NCBI RefSeq assembly: GCF_001307155.1 | Contig: NZ_CP012830.1 | Location: 3,842,501-3,906,500 of the forward strand | Length of the DNA stretch: 64,000 nucleotides | From: Pseudomonas fluorescens | GTDB lineage: Bacteria > Pseudomonadota > Gammaproteobacteria > Pseudomonadales > Pseudomonadaceae | Reading direction: 5' to 3' | Part shown: positions 42,240-51,059 of the stretch, in pieces | How positions within the stretch are numbered: position 1 is the first letter of the stretch | How the letters are laid out: every line of letters begins with the position of its first letter | Made by a program: the position numbers and the translations under genes | Notes under the pieces: model-generated | What the model saw: only the letters and a program-made list of their open reading frames with translations | What the model was told of the DNA's origin: nothing | The model's database searches: none

Positions 42240-42517
42240 TTCAGGATTCCGCTCAAAGCGACCCGGGTCGGGGTTGGCGCAAGACACCTGAATCGGCGAG
42301 TCGAGACAGCCACACAGCGCACTAGTATATAGAGGGGTGGATCGGCACAATAGTCGGGCCTACGTGGCAATGTGAAACTACCGTGACGGAAAAGGTAGAG
42401 GGCCGTGTAGGGAAATTTACACGCGGGATCGACGATAAGACAGCCTGATCGCCGATGAAGCGCTGTTTTTCGCCGCGTGGTCATACATTATTCGTCTCGC
42501 GCGACTATAAAGCTTGG

Positions 42518-42545
42518 GAACTTTGCAAGGCGTCCAAGCTCAATA
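42518..42545 (+). promoter_or_regulatory. AlgU-type promoter, distal
   Basis: GAACTT, 16 bases, then TCAATA fits the AlgU/RpoE consensus GAACTT-N16/17-TCnnA. It is 252 bp upstream of the algU start, in the 557-bp gap to nadB. Confidence 0.65.
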
Positions 42546-42710
42546 GAAGGTTGCCTGAAACAAGGAACAGCGTCGGCTTCACGCAGGATTTGTGTTTTGG
42601 TCATTGCGGGTGGATTCGACGAAAAGATTATTCGCGTAGCCGGCCCAGCCCGTGCTGCGTCTTTCGTGTGTGCCAAATCAGAGCGCGCAGGAAACTTGCT
42701 TGGAGGGGGA

Positions 42711-42738
42711 GAACTTTTGCGAAAAGCCCGAGTCTATG
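42711..42738 (+). promoter_or_regulatory. AlgU-type promoter, proximal
   Basis: GAACTT, 16 bases (TTGCGAAAAGCCCGAG), then TCTATG. It lies 59 bp upstream of the algU start, consistent with autoregulation. Confidence 0.7.
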
Positions 42739-42796
42739 TTTGCAAGCCTGATCGATTAGTTATGCAAGCCTCCTCCGAGCTTATCGAGGAGTGTTC

Positions 42797-43378
42797 ATGC
42801 TAACCCAGGAAGAGGATCAGCAGCTGGTCGAGCGCGTTCAACGCGGCGACAAGCGCGCTTTCGATCTGCTAGTGCTGAAATACCAGCACAAAATTCTCGG
42901 GTTGATCGTGCGTTTCGTGCACGACACCCATGAAGCCCAGGATGTCGCACAAGAAGCCTTTATCAAGGCCTACCGTGCACTTGGAAATTTTCGCGGCGAC
43001 AGCGCGTTTTATACGTGGCTTTACCGCATCGCCATCAACACGGCGAAAAACTATCTGGTTTCACGCGGCCGTCGGCCGCCGGATAGCGATGTCAGTTCAG
43101 AGGATGCAGAGTTCTACGATGGCGATCATGGCCTCAAGGATCTCGAGTCGCCGGAACGTGCATTGCTGCGTGATGAGATCGAAGGCACCGTCCATCGAAC
43201 CATCCAGCAACTGCCAGAAGATTTACGTACGGCGTTAACTTTACGTGAATTCGATGGTCTGAGTTACGAGGACATTGCGAGCGTCATGCAGTGTCCGGTG
43301 GGTACCGTGCGCTCCCGGATTTTCCGCGCTCGGGAAGCCATCGATAAAGCCCTGCAGCCGTTGTTGCAGGAAAGCTGA
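42797..43378 (+). CDS. algU: RNA polymerase sigma factor AlgU (RpoE-type)
   Basis: The 193-residue ECF sigma factor is virtually the P. aeruginosa AlgU sequence: MLTQEEDQQLVERVQRGDKR, sigma region 2 (DTHEAQDVAQEAFIKAYRAL, FYTWLYRIAINTAKNYLVSR) and region 4 (RTALTLREFDGLSYEDIASV, CPVGTVRSRIFRAREAID). It directs envelope stress and alginate genes. ATG 42797 matches the known protein; an ATG two codons upstream also exists. Followed by its anti-sigma gene at 31 bp. Confidence 0.98.
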   Translation: MLTQEEDQQLVERVQRGDKRAFDLLVLKYQHKILGLIVRFVHDTHEAQDVAQEAFIKAYRALGNFRGDSAFYTWLYRIAINTAKNYLVSRGRRPPDSDVSSEDAEFYDGDHGLKDLESPERALLRDEIEGTVHRTIQQLPEDLRTALTLREFDGLSYEDIASVMQCPVGTVRSRIFRAREAIDKALQPLLQES

Positions 43379-43409
43379 GACAGCGGCGACAGCCAAGAGA
43401 GGAACCGCC

Positions 43410-43997
43410 ATGAGTCGTGAAGCCCTGCAGGAATCGCTGTCCGCAGTGATGGATAACGAAGCGGACGAACTGGAATTGCGTCGGGTACTAAATGCCTTTG
43501 ACGATGTTGAAACCCGCGAGACCTGGGCCCGTTACCAAGTCGCTCGGGCAGTCATGCACAAGGACCTGCTGATCCCTCGTCTGGATCTTGCTTCGGCCGT
43601 TTCTGCTGCCCTGGCTGACGAAGCCGTACCGGTCAAGACCACTCGTGGTCCATGGCGTACCGTGGGCCGTCTGGCAGTGGCCGCATCGGTGACCCTTGCT
43701 GTTCTGGCGGGCGTGCGTCTGTACAACCAGGATGAGATCGCCGGTGTCGAATTGGCCCAGCACTCCACTCAACCGGGTCTGGCCGTTCCTCAAGTAAAAG
43801 GCCCAGCCGTTTTGGCAGGCTACAATGAGAGTTCGGAAGCCACTGGTCCTATGGCCAACGGCGTATTGCAAGGTCAGCCGGGCTGGCATGATCAGCGTCT
43901 GCCAGGCTACTTGCGCCAACATGCTCAACAAGCTGCACTGAAAGGCACTGAAAGTGCTCTGCCTTACGCTCGTGCGGCAAGCCTGGAAAACCGTTAA
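43410..43997 (+). CDS. mucA: Anti-sigma factor MucA
   Basis: A 195-residue inner-membrane protein: cytoplasmic AlgU-binding part SREALQESLSAVMDNEADEL, LELRRVLNAFDDVETRETWA, a single helix VGRLAVAASVTLAVLAGVRL, and a periplasmic tail ending YARAASLENR. The full length is present, so there is no mucA22-like truncation and AlgU should be held inactive without stress. The operon partner MucB protects its periplasmic part from proteolysis. Confidence 0.96.
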   Translation: MSREALQESLSAVMDNEADELELRRVLNAFDDVETRETWARYQVARAVMHKDLLIPRLDLASAVSAALADEAVPVKTTRGPWRTVGRLAVAASVTLAVLAGVRLYNQDEIAGVELAQHSTQPGLAVPQVKGPAVLAGYNESSEATGPMANGVLQGQPGWHDQRLPGYLRQHAQQAALKGTESALPYARAASLENR

Positions 43998-44005
43998 GGA
44001 GGATC

Positions 44006-44965
44006 ATGCGCGCCATCCCTCTACTTACGCTGCTGGTGACTGGCTGGTTTGTTGTTCCAGCCTATGCCGATGAGGCTCAGGACTGGTTGACCCGCCTGAG
44101 CCAAGCCGAACAACAGCAAAGTTTCCAAGGCACTTTCGTCTACGAGCGTAACGGTAGTTTTTCTACCCACAACATCTGGCATCGTGTCCAGGATGGCAAA
44201 GTCCGCGAGCGTTTACTTCAGCTTGACGGTTCTGCTCAGGAAGTCGTACGCATTGATGGGCATACTCAATGCGTCAGCGGCAGCCTGGTAGCGGGGCTGG
44301 GGGATACTCCCGACTCTTCTGCTCGTGCGCTCGATCCTCAAAAGCTCAAGAATTGGTACGATCTTGCCGTCATCGGCAAGTCGCGCGTGGCTGGGCGCCC
44401 GGCGGTCATCGTTTCATTGACGCCGCGTGATCAGCATCGTTATGGCTTTGAATTGCACCTGGACCGCGAAACCGGCTTGCCGTTGAAGTCATTGCTGTTG
44501 AATGACAAGGGGCAGTTGCTGGAGCGTTTCCAGTTTACTCGACTGGATACGGCTGACATGCCGACTGAGCGTGACCTGCAAGCCACTTCCGAGTGCAAGG
44601 CTGTGACGCTCGACAGCGACAAGGCATTAGCGGTGAAAACCGCTCAGGTATGGCATTCCGACTGGTTGCCACCTGGCTTCGAGCTCAGTAGCAGTAGTGC
44701 ACGCCAGGATCCGCAGACCAAGGTCCAGATCAGCAGCTTGATGTATGACGATGGCCTGGCGCGTTTTTCGGTGTTCCTCGAGCCACTGAATGGCGCGGTG
44801 GTTACCGATACACGTACTCAGTTAGGCCCAACCGTTGCGGTTTCGCGACGTCTGACCACGCCTGAAGGCGAGATGATGGTCACTGTAGTCGGCGAAATTC
44901 CGATCGGCACCGCTGAGCGCATTGCACTCTCCATGCGTGCCAATACCACTGCGGCCAAGCAGTGA
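44006..44965 (+). CDS. mucB: Anti-sigma regulator MucB (RseB-like)
   Basis: A 319-residue periplasmic protein. The signal peptide (IPLLTLLVTGWFVVPAYA) is followed by the RseB N-domain: WLTRLSQAEQQQSFQGTFVY, and later RVAGRPAVIVSLTPRDQHRY, and a C-domain with LPPGFELSSSSARQDP. It binds MucA and blocks AlgW cleavage, and it can sense lipids. It starts 8 bp after the mucA stop, behind TAAGGAGGATC. Confidence 0.95.
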   Translation: MRAIPLLTLLVTGWFVVPAYADEAQDWLTRLSQAEQQQSFQGTFVYERNGSFSTHNIWHRVQDGKVRERLLQLDGSAQEVVRIDGHTQCVSGSLVAGLGDTPDSSARALDPQKLKNWYDLAVIGKSRVAGRPAVIVSLTPRDQHRYGFELHLDRETGLPLKSLLLNDKGQLLERFQFTRLDTADMPTERDLQATSECKAVTLDSDKALAVKTAQVWHSDWLPPGFELSSSSARQDPQTKVQISSLMYDDGLARFSVFLEPLNGAVVTDTRTQLGPTVAVSRRLTTPEGEMMVTVVGEIPIGTAERIALSMRANTTAAKQ

Positions 44966-45097
44966 GCTGATCCGGTGATGCTCATCGGACAGTCGGATGG
45001 TTGTGAAAGAGGCCAGCAATTGTCCACTGCACAATTGAGATGTTGAAATGTTTGGTGAGCATTTCCATTTGCAAAATCCCCAAAAATTTTCTATAGG

Positions 45098-45136
45098 TCA
45101 GAGCCCCACGGCTCTGGCCTTGTTTGTTGTTCCCGG
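45098..45136 (+). promoter_or_regulatory. Hairpin between mucB and mucD
   Basis: GGTCAGAGCC-CCAC-GGCTCTGGCC is followed by TTGTTTGTTG, a weak terminator or attenuator shape, and then by the palindrome GTTCCCGGAAC. It occupies the 248-bp space where mucC is found in P. aeruginosa. Confidence 0.5.
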
Positions 45137-45213
45137 AACAAAAGTACCGGTGTATGTTTCCCGGTATTCCTTGCTCCATATCGCTTAACCATGCTCGTCG
45201 TAACGGGAGCCGT

Positions 45214-46641
45214 ATGTCGATACCACGTTTGAAATCCTACCTCTCCATTTTTGCCGCTGTATTGGTACTCGGTCAGGCCGTCAGTGCCCAGGCGGCCGAG
45301 CTGCCTGACTTCACGCAGTTGGTCGAGCAAGCCTCGCCTGCGGTAGTGAACATCAGTACCACGCAGAAATTGCCGGACCGTAAGGTCTCCAATCAGGATC
45401 TTCCGGATCTGGAAGGCCTGCCGCCGGCGCTGCGCGAGTTTCTCGAGCGTGGCATGCCGCCACAGCAGCGTGCGCCTCGTGGTCGCCAGCGTGAAGCGCA
45501 ATCCCTGGGTTCGGGGTTCATCATCTCGCCTGATGGCTACATTCTGACCAACAACCATGTGATCGCCGATGCTGATGAAATCATCGTGCGTCTTGCCGAT
45601 CGCAGTGAGCTGAAAGCCAAGTTGATCGGCACTGACCCACGTTCCGATGTGGCGTTGCTGAAGGTCGAGGGCAAAGGTCTGCCGGTGCTCAAATTGGGTA
45701 AGTCCCAGGATCTGAAAGCCGGGCAGTGGGTTGTTGCCATCGGTTCGCCGTTTGGTTTTGACCACACGGTGACCCAAGGCATCGTCAGTGCCATTGGCCG
45801 CAGCCTGCCGAACGAAAACTATGTGCCGTTCATCCAGACGGATGTCCCGATCAACCCGGGTAACTCGGGTGGTCCGTTGTTCAACCTCGCGGGCGAAGTG
45901 GTCGGGATCAACTCGCAGATCTACACCCGTTCCGGTGGTTTCATGGGGGTGTCGTTTGCGATCCCGATCGATGTCGCCATGGATGTTTCCAATCAGCTGA
46001 AAAGCGGTGGCAAAGTCAGCCGAGGCTGGTTGGGTGTGGTCATTCAGGAAGTGAGCAAGGATCTCGCCGAGTCCTTTGGCCTGGAGAAGCCGGCCGGTGC
46101 GCTGGTGGCGCAGATCCAGGAGGGTGGTCCGGCTGCCAAGGGTGGTTTGCAGGTCGGTGACGTGATCCTGAGCATGAACGGTCAACCGATCATCATGTCA
46201 GCGGATCTGCCGCATCTGGTAGGTGCGCTCAAGGCGGGCGAGAAAGCCAAGCTTGAAGTGATTCGTGACGGCAAGCGTAAAAATGTCGATCTGACGGTTG
46301 GTGCGATTCCAGAGGAAGGCAAAGAGCTCGATGCCCTTGCCAAGCCTGGTGTCGAGCGCAGCAGCAATCGACTGGGTGTATCTGTGGCCGATTTGAGCGA
46401 TGAGCAGAAGAAAGCCTTCGATCTCAAAGGCGGCGTGGTGATCAAGGATGTTCAGGAAGGTCCTGCCGCCCTGATCGGCCTGCAGCCGGGCGACGTGATT
46501 ACTCATTTGAACAATCAGGCGATTGGTTCTGCCAAGGAGTTCACGGAAATCGCCCAAGCGCTGCCAAAGAACCGCTCTGTATCGATGCGGGTCCTGCGTC
46601 AGGGGCGTGCCAGCTTCATTACCTTCAAACTGGTCGAGTAA
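45214..46641 (+). CDS. mucD: Periplasmic serine protease MucD (DegP/HtrA-type)
   Basis: A 475-residue protein with signal peptide (IFAAVLVLGQAVSAQA), a trypsin-like domain with triad H115 (NNHVIADADE), D145 (SDVALLKVEG), S218 (NPGNSGGPL), and two PDZ domains (LGVVIQEVSKDLAESFGLEK; LGVSVADLSDEQKKAFDLKG). It degrades misfolded envelope proteins and limits AlgU activation. ATG 45214 gives the family N-terminus; the frame to 45124 is an extension. Confidence 0.96.
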   Translation: MSIPRLKSYLSIFAAVLVLGQAVSAQAAELPDFTQLVEQASPAVVNISTTQKLPDRKVSNQDLPDLEGLPPALREFLERGMPPQQRAPRGRQREAQSLGSGFIISPDGYILTNNHVIADADEIIVRLADRSELKAKLIGTDPRSDVALLKVEGKGLPVLKLGKSQDLKAGQWVVAIGSPFGFDHTVTQGIVSAIGRSLPNENYVPFIQTDVPINPGNSGGPLFNLAGEVVGINSQIYTRSGGFMGVSFAIPIDVAMDVSNQLKSGGKVSRGWLGVVIQEVSKDLAESFGLEKPAGALVAQIQEGGPAAKGGLQVGDVILSMNGQPIIMSADLPHLVGALKAGEKAKLEVIRDGKRKNVDLTVGAIPEEGKELDALAKPGVERSSNRLGVSVADLSDEQKKAFDLKGGVVIKDVQEGPAALIGLQPGDVITHLNNQAIGSAKEFTEIAQALPKNRSVSMRVLRQGRASFITFKLVE

Positions 46642-46659
46642 GCCGGTTAGTCACTGAAT

Positions 46660-46689
46660 AAAAAAACGCCTCGAAAGAGGCGTTTTTTT
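46660..46689. terminator. Bidirectional rho-independent terminator
   Basis: AAAAAACGCCTC-GAAA-GAGGCGTTTTTT between the convergent mucD and bepA genes. Confidence 0.93.
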
Positions 46690-46705
46690 ATGGGGCAAAG
46701 AAACC

Positions 46706-48139
46706 TCAGCCCATCATGTCCTTGACCAGGCGCTCTTGCTCCATCAGCTCCCGTTGACGCGCATCGATGCGTGACGACAGTGGGAAGTTGGTGCCCGCGC
46801 GACGTTTGGCGAAGTCCAGTTGCTGGATCGCCTGGCGGTAGTCGCCGATCAGTGCGAAGTACTCGGCGCGGGCTTGATGCAGGCCAATGATGTTGCCGGA
46901 CTGGCCACGAGTCTCGGCCACCATGTACCAGACGTCCGGATCGTTCGGGCGGTTCTTGAGCAAGGCTTCAAGGGCTTTCTCGGCGTCAGCCGGGCGGTTC
47001 TGCTTGAGCAGCAAGTCGACCCGCACCTGATTCAGCGGATAGTTGCGCGGGTACTGCACGAGCATCCGGTCGACCCGCGCCTGTGCATCCGGCAGGCGAC
47101 TGTTGGCGATGTCCAGATCGACTTGCGCCAGGTTGTAGATGATTTCGTCAGGCGACTTGGCCAGCAACTGCTTGAGGTTCTCACGGGCGTCGTTGAACAG
47201 GCTGCCCTTGATCTGGGCGATTGCCAGGCCATAACGTGCTACGTCGCTTTTCGGGTTTTCATCGAGTTGGGCGCGAAAGCGTTTAGCGGCAAGACCCGGA
47301 CTGTCTTCGTAGAATAACTGGACGCGCGCGCGAATCAGTTGATACGTCAGGCTGTCTTCCTTGCCGCCCGGTTTGAACTGCTCGGCGCGGTTGCGGGTGT
47401 CGGCGATCCGCGATTCGGTGACCGGGTGAGTCAGCAGGAATTCGGGCGGTTTGGCATTGAAACGGTACTGGCGCATCAGACGTTCGAACATGGTCGGCAT
47501 CGAGCGCGGGTCGTAACCGGCTTTCTCGAGGTTGAGCATGCCGATACGGTCGGCTTCCTGCTCCTTCTCCCGGGAGAAGCGCAGTTGCTCCTGAATGGCC
47601 GCTGCCTGGGTGCTGGCGATGGCAGCGATACCGGCGTCGCCGGCGCCAGCCGCGGCCACGATGATCCCGCCGAGTAGGGCCGCCATCATCGGGATTTGCA
47701 TACGTTGCGAAGCTTCGACGCCGCGCGCAAAGTGGCGTTGCGACACGTGTGCCAATTCATGGGCGAGTACCGAAGCGTATTCGCTTTCAGTCTGGGCATT
47801 CAGAAACAGGCCGCCGTTGACTCCGACAATCCCGCCGGGTGCGGCGAAGGCGTTGAGTTGCGGGCTGTTGATCAGAATGAACTCCAGGCGCCGGTCATTC
47901 ACCTGGCTGGTTTCCACCAGTTTATAGACACTGGTTTCGACGTAATCCTTGAGCAGTGGGTCGTTGAGTTGTGACACCTGGCTGCGCAGCATCGCCAGCC
48001 ATGCGCGGCCCAACTGGTATTCCTGCTGTGGCGATACGATGGCAGAACTGGCATCGCCAAGTGACGGCAGGTCGTCGGCAAAGCCCGGTGAGGCTAGCAG
48101 GCAAGCGAGCGTCAGCAGGGTGGGGCGCAGAAAAGTCAT
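46706..48139 (-). CDS. bepA: M48 metalloprotease with TPR domain (BepA/YfgC-like)
   Basis: A 477-residue periplasmic protein: signal peptide ending near SPGFA, protease core with VLAHELAHVSQRHFARG (HExxH zinc site) and EKEQEADRIGMLNLEKAGYD (third ligand Glu), then C-terminal TPR repeats (~310-470; RFRAQLDENPKSDVARYGLA, LEALLKNRPNDPDVWYMVAE). E. coli BepA assists or degrades LptD and BAM clients. ATG 48139 is favoured by the signal peptide. Confidence 0.92.
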   Translation of the reverse strand: MTFLRPTLLTLACLLASPGFADDLPSLGDASSAIVSPQQEYQLGRAWLAMLRSQVSQLNDPLLKDYVETSVYKLVETSQVNDRRLEFILINSPQLNAFAAPGGIVGVNGGLFLNAQTESEYASVLAHELAHVSQRHFARGVEASQRMQIPMMAALLGGIIVAAAGAGDAGIAAIASTQAAAIQEQLRFSREKEQEADRIGMLNLEKAGYDPRSMPTMFERLMRQYRFNAKPPEFLLTHPVTESRIADTRNRAEQFKPGGKEDSLTYQLIRARVQLFYEDSPGLAAKRFRAQLDENPKSDVARYGLAIAQIKGSLFNDARENLKQLLAKSPDEIIYNLAQVDLDIANSRLPDAQARVDRMLVQYPRNYPLNQVRVDLLLKQNRPADAEKALEALLKNRPNDPDVWYMVAETRGQSGNIIGLHQARAEYFALIGDYRQAIQQLDFAKRRAGTNFPLSSRIDARQRELMEQERLVKDMMG

Positions 48140-48236
48140 GCATGAAGCCTTAGTCGACAAAGACCTTACTGTAGCCGGACACATGCGTTGCGACCAGATA
48201 TTCTAGATCACTCAATCACCTATCCGGAGTGAAGCA

Positions 48237-48476
48237 ATGACCGACGCTGTAGAGCATGACGCCGAACTGGACGCCAGCGGGTTGAACTGTCCATTGCCGT
48301 TGCTCAAGGCCAAGCTGGAACTCAATCGCCTGCCCAGCGGCGCGGTACTCAAGGTCATCGCTACCGATGCCGGCTCGCAACGCGACTTTCGCACCTTTGC
48401 CCGTTTGGCAGGTCATACGCTGCTTCATGAAGAAGACGAAGCTGGCGTTTATCGCTACTGGCTGAAAAAAGCCTGA
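48237..48476 (+). CDS. TusA/YedF-family sulfurtransferase
   Basis: A 79-residue protein: LDASGLNCPLPLLKAKLELN with CPxP (Cys18), the motif of TusA-type persulfide carriers, and SGAVLKVIATDAGSQRDFRT, then HTLLHEEDEAGVYRYWLKK. It may pass sulfur to tRNA or another acceptor. It is divergent from bepA and 31 bp ahead of a PerM-type gene, likely in one unit. Other TusA paralogues may exist in the genome, so the name tusA is not certain. Confidence 0.88.
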   Translation: MTDAVEHDAELDASGLNCPLPLLKAKLELNRLPSGAVLKVIATDAGSQRDFRTFARLAGHTLLHEEDEAGVYRYWLKKA

Positions 48477-48507
48477 ATTTTGCGGCGTTCGTTGTTAAGG
48501 AATATCG

Positions 48508-49578
48508 ATGTTCAAAGTGTTACGCGACTGGATTCAGCGCTACTTCTCCGATGAGGAGGCCGTGGTCCTGGCCGTACTGCTCTTTCTAGCCTTCACCGCG
48601 GTCCTGACTCTGGGTGGAATGCTCGCGCCAGTATTGGCGGGAATGGTGCTGGCGTATCTGATGCAAGGCCTGGTCAGTACCCTTGAACGCCTGCATTTGC
48701 CCGGTGCTGCCGCGGTGGGGCTGGTGTTCGCGTTGTTCATGGGCATGTTGTTGCTATTTCTGGTCGTGGTGCTGCCGTTGCTTTGGCATCAACTGATTGC
48801 CTTGTTCAACGAACTGCCGGGCATGCTCGCCAAATGGCAGTCGTTGCTGCTGTTGCTGCCCAAGCGCTATCCGCATCTGGTGTCCGATCAACAGGTGCTG
48901 CAGGCCATCGAGGTGGCGCGTGGCGAGATTGGCAAGTTCGGTCAGTGGGCGTTGACGTTCTCGCTGTCCAGCTTGCCACTGCTGGTGAACATCATGATCT
49001 ATCTGGTGCTGGTGCCGATCCTGGTGTTTTTCTTCCTCAAGGACCGGGTGATGATCGGCCAGTGGGTTCGCGGGTATCTGCCGCGTGAGCGTGCACTGAT
49101 CACCCGCGTTGCCGAAGAAATGAACCGGCAGATCGCCAATTACATTCGCGGCAAGGTCATGGAAATGGTCATTTGCGGCGGGGCGACCTACATCGGCTTC
49201 GTTACCCTGGGGCTCAACTACGCCGCGCTGCTGGCACTGTTGGTCGGTGTTTCAGTGGTGGTGCCGTATGTCGGGGCGGTGGTGGTGACCGTGCCGGTGC
49301 TGCTGATTGCGTTGTTCCAGTGGGGCTGGAGCGATCAGTTCATCTACTTGATGGCAGTCTACGGGATCATTCAGGTGCTGGACGGCAATGTGCTGGTGCC
49401 GCTGCTGTTTTCGGGGGCGGTCAATCTGCACCCGGTGGCGATCATTTGCGCAGTGCTGCTGTTCGGCGGGCTGTGGGGGTTCTGGGGCGTGTTTTTCGCG
49501 ATTCCGCTGGCTACCCTGTTCAAGGCAGTGCTGGATGCCTGGCCGCGCAAGGAGCCGATAGTCGCGCCGTTGTTGTAA
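48508..49578 (+). CDS. AI-2E family transporter / PerM
   Basis: A 356-residue, seven- to eight-helix membrane protein with the family layout: VVLAVLLFLAFTAVLTLGGM, LVGVSVVVPYVGAVVVTVPV, MAVYGIIQVLDGNVLVPLLF and AIICAVLLFGGLWGFWGVFF. It has been proposed to export AI-2, but most members have unknown substrates (permease PerM type). It follows the tusA-like gene. Confidence 0.88.
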   Translation: MFKVLRDWIQRYFSDEEAVVLAVLLFLAFTAVLTLGGMLAPVLAGMVLAYLMQGLVSTLERLHLPGAAAVGLVFALFMGMLLLFLVVVLPLLWHQLIALFNELPGMLAKWQSLLLLLPKRYPHLVSDQQVLQAIEVARGEIGKFGQWALTFSLSSLPLLVNIMIYLVLVPILVFFFLKDRVMIGQWVRGYLPRERALITRVAEEMNRQIANYIRGKVMEMVICGGATYIGFVTLGLNYAALLALLVGVSVVVPYVGAVVVTVPVLLIALFQWGWSDQFIYLMAVYGIIQVLDGNVLVPLLFSGAVNLHPVAIICAVLLFGGLWGFWGVFFAIPLATLFKAVLDAWPRKEPIVAPLL

Positions 49579-49590
49579 TTACCGCTGACC

Positions 49591-49673
49591 TGCAGGAGCA
49601 AGGCTTGCCCGCGATGACGGTGTACCTGACACACCGCGTTATCGTTCATCGCTAGCAAGCTCTGCTCCTGCAG
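49591..49673. repeat. Paired REP element, family B
   Basis: TGCAGGAGCAAGGCTTGCCC ... GCTAGCAAGCTCTGCTCCTGCA in the gap between convergent perM-like and bcp genes. Confidence 0.8.
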
Positions 49674-49685
49674 AACGTAAATAAC

Positions 49686-50159
49686 TCAGGCTTTGTTCAA
49701 GGCTTGGGCCGCAGCCAATACCGCATCAACATGCCCTGGCACTTTCACGCCACGCCATTCCTGACGCAGCACGCCATTCTTGTCGATCAGGAAAGTGCTG
49801 CGATCAACCCCCATGTATTCCTTGCCATAGAGCTTTTTCAGCTTGATCACGTCGAACAGCTGACAGATGGTTTCGTCCTTGTCGCTGATCAGCTCGAACG
49901 GGAACTCCTGTTTGCACTTGAAGTTCTCGTGGGATTTCAGGCTGTCACGCGATACGCCGAACACTTCGGTGTTGGCCGCGGTGAACTGCGCATACTGGTC
50001 GCGAAAGCCCTGACCTTCGGTGGTGCAACCCGGCGTGCTGTCCTTGGGATAGAAGTAGATCACCACTTGCTTGCCCTTGAGGGCCGCGAGGCTGACGGTT
50101 TGCCCGCTGGTGGCAGGCGCTTCGAAATCGGCGACAGGTTGGTCGATAGCAACGGCCAT
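49686..50159 (-). CDS. bcp: Thioredoxin-dependent thiol peroxidase Bcp (PrxQ)
   Basis: A 157-residue peroxiredoxin: VVIYFYPKDSTPGCTTEGQG with peroxidatic Cys45. The resolving Cys50 of E. coli Bcp is absent (TEGQGFRD), so another cysteine (FKCKQE or TICQLF) may resolve, or it works as a 1-Cys type. It reduces hydroperoxides. It is 10 bp downstream of gcvR on the same strand, as in many pseudomonads. Confidence 0.93.
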   Translation of the reverse strand: MAVAIDQPVADFEAPATSGQTVSLAALKGKQVVIYFYPKDSTPGCTTEGQGFRDQYAQFTAANTEVFGVSRDSLKSHENFKCKQEFPFELISDKDETICQLFDVIKLKKLYGKEYMGVDRSTFLIDKNGVLRQEWRGVKVPGHVDAVLAAAQALNKA

Positions 50160-50169
50160 GGGAGCTTCC

Positions 50170-50730
50170 TTACATTGGGTTCTGTGGGCGCCACGGTTCG
50201 ATCAGCGCGTCCAGGTTCAGCGCGTCGGCAAAATCCAGGAACTGATCGCGCAGCCAGCTGATCTGCACGCCCGCCGGTAGCGTCACGGTAAATGTGGCGT
50301 TGAGCATGGTGCCGCCGGTTTGCGGTGCCTGATACGTGTCGCAGGTCAGGTTTTCCAGCTCGACGTTGTGGTCCATGAAGAACTGGCACAGCTCGTTGAT
50401 GATGTCCGAGCGGTAAGCCGAACTGACATAGGCGACATACGGCAGGGCCTGTGGACGGTTTTCCAGCGCCGCGCTGCGCACCACGTTGACCGTGAAGGCG
50501 TGCTTTTTGGCGAGGCTCGACAGGCTGCCTTCAAGGCGCGCCAGCGCGTCCCAGCTACCGGAAATCTCGAGGACCAACGCACTGCACTCGCCATGACGGG
50601 TCAGGCGAGAGGTGACCACGGCACAGCGGTTTTCATGGCTGGCGCGGCACAGGACGTTAGTCAGCTCCATGGGGTTGGCGCCAAGGGCACTGATGACAAG
50701 GAATTGTTCGCGAACTGTGGGGGTGGACAT
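50170..50730 (-). CDS. gcvR: Glycine cleavage system transcriptional repressor GcvR
   Basis: A 186-residue protein with two ACT domains: FLVISALGANPMELTNVLCR (residues ~8-80) and YVAYVSSAYRSDIINELCQF (~97-170). It acts with GcvA on glycine cleavage genes in enteric bacteria by sensing glycine. It is divergent from dapA and heads a unit with bcp. Confidence 0.88.
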   Translation of the reverse strand: MSTPTVREQFLVISALGANPMELTNVLCRASHENRCAVVTSRLTRHGECSALVLEISGSWDALARLEGSLSSLAKKHAFTVNVVRSAALENRPQALPYVAYVSSAYRSDIINELCQFFMDHNVELENLTCDTYQAPQTGGTMLNATFTVTLPAGVQISWLRDQFLDFADALNLDALIEPWRPQNPM

Positions 50731-51059
50731 GCAGCATTCCTAAAGCGATGAGCGGTCGGTACTTATCAAGGGCCGATTCGTCGGGGTGGGCGTCCGGATG
50801 CGAAATCAAAAAGCCCGAGCCAGATGGTTGCGACGAGCTCCAGTGAGGCGAGATCGGGTAGGCGGCAACGCAGGATCGGGGCTTGTGAGGCCGAAAGTGG
50901 AGGCTGGAACCCGGCGTACGAGCCTGTCGGTACTGATCAAAGTCTGAAGGGTAGCGAAAACCGGCGCTTAGGGGAATGGCGCGAGCGCAGTACTTCGCTT
51001 GTACAAGCATCTTGGCGCCAGTACCATTACCGTTCTCTTTTTCCGGCAGGAGCGGTTGC
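50731..51059. other. Divergent promoter gap gcvR / dapA
   Basis: 329 bp between divergent genes. It must hold both promoters. I see no gene, riboswitch or clear terminator; a short palindrome CTTGTACAAG at 50998-51007 is the only symmetry noticed. Confidence 0.5.

Noticed and set aside
40845..42332. 495-residue open frame antisense to nadB
   Set aside because: It mirrors nadB codon structure in high-GC DNA; nadB has all family motifs and the antisense product resembles nothing.
43410..43997. Possible mucoidy mutation in mucA
   Set aside because: The gene is full length (195 codons) with intact membrane segment and tail.
50998..51007. Palindrome CTTGTACAAG upstream of dapA as a HutC site
   Set aside because: It lacks the central bases of the 14-bp HutC box, and dapA has no link to histidine use.
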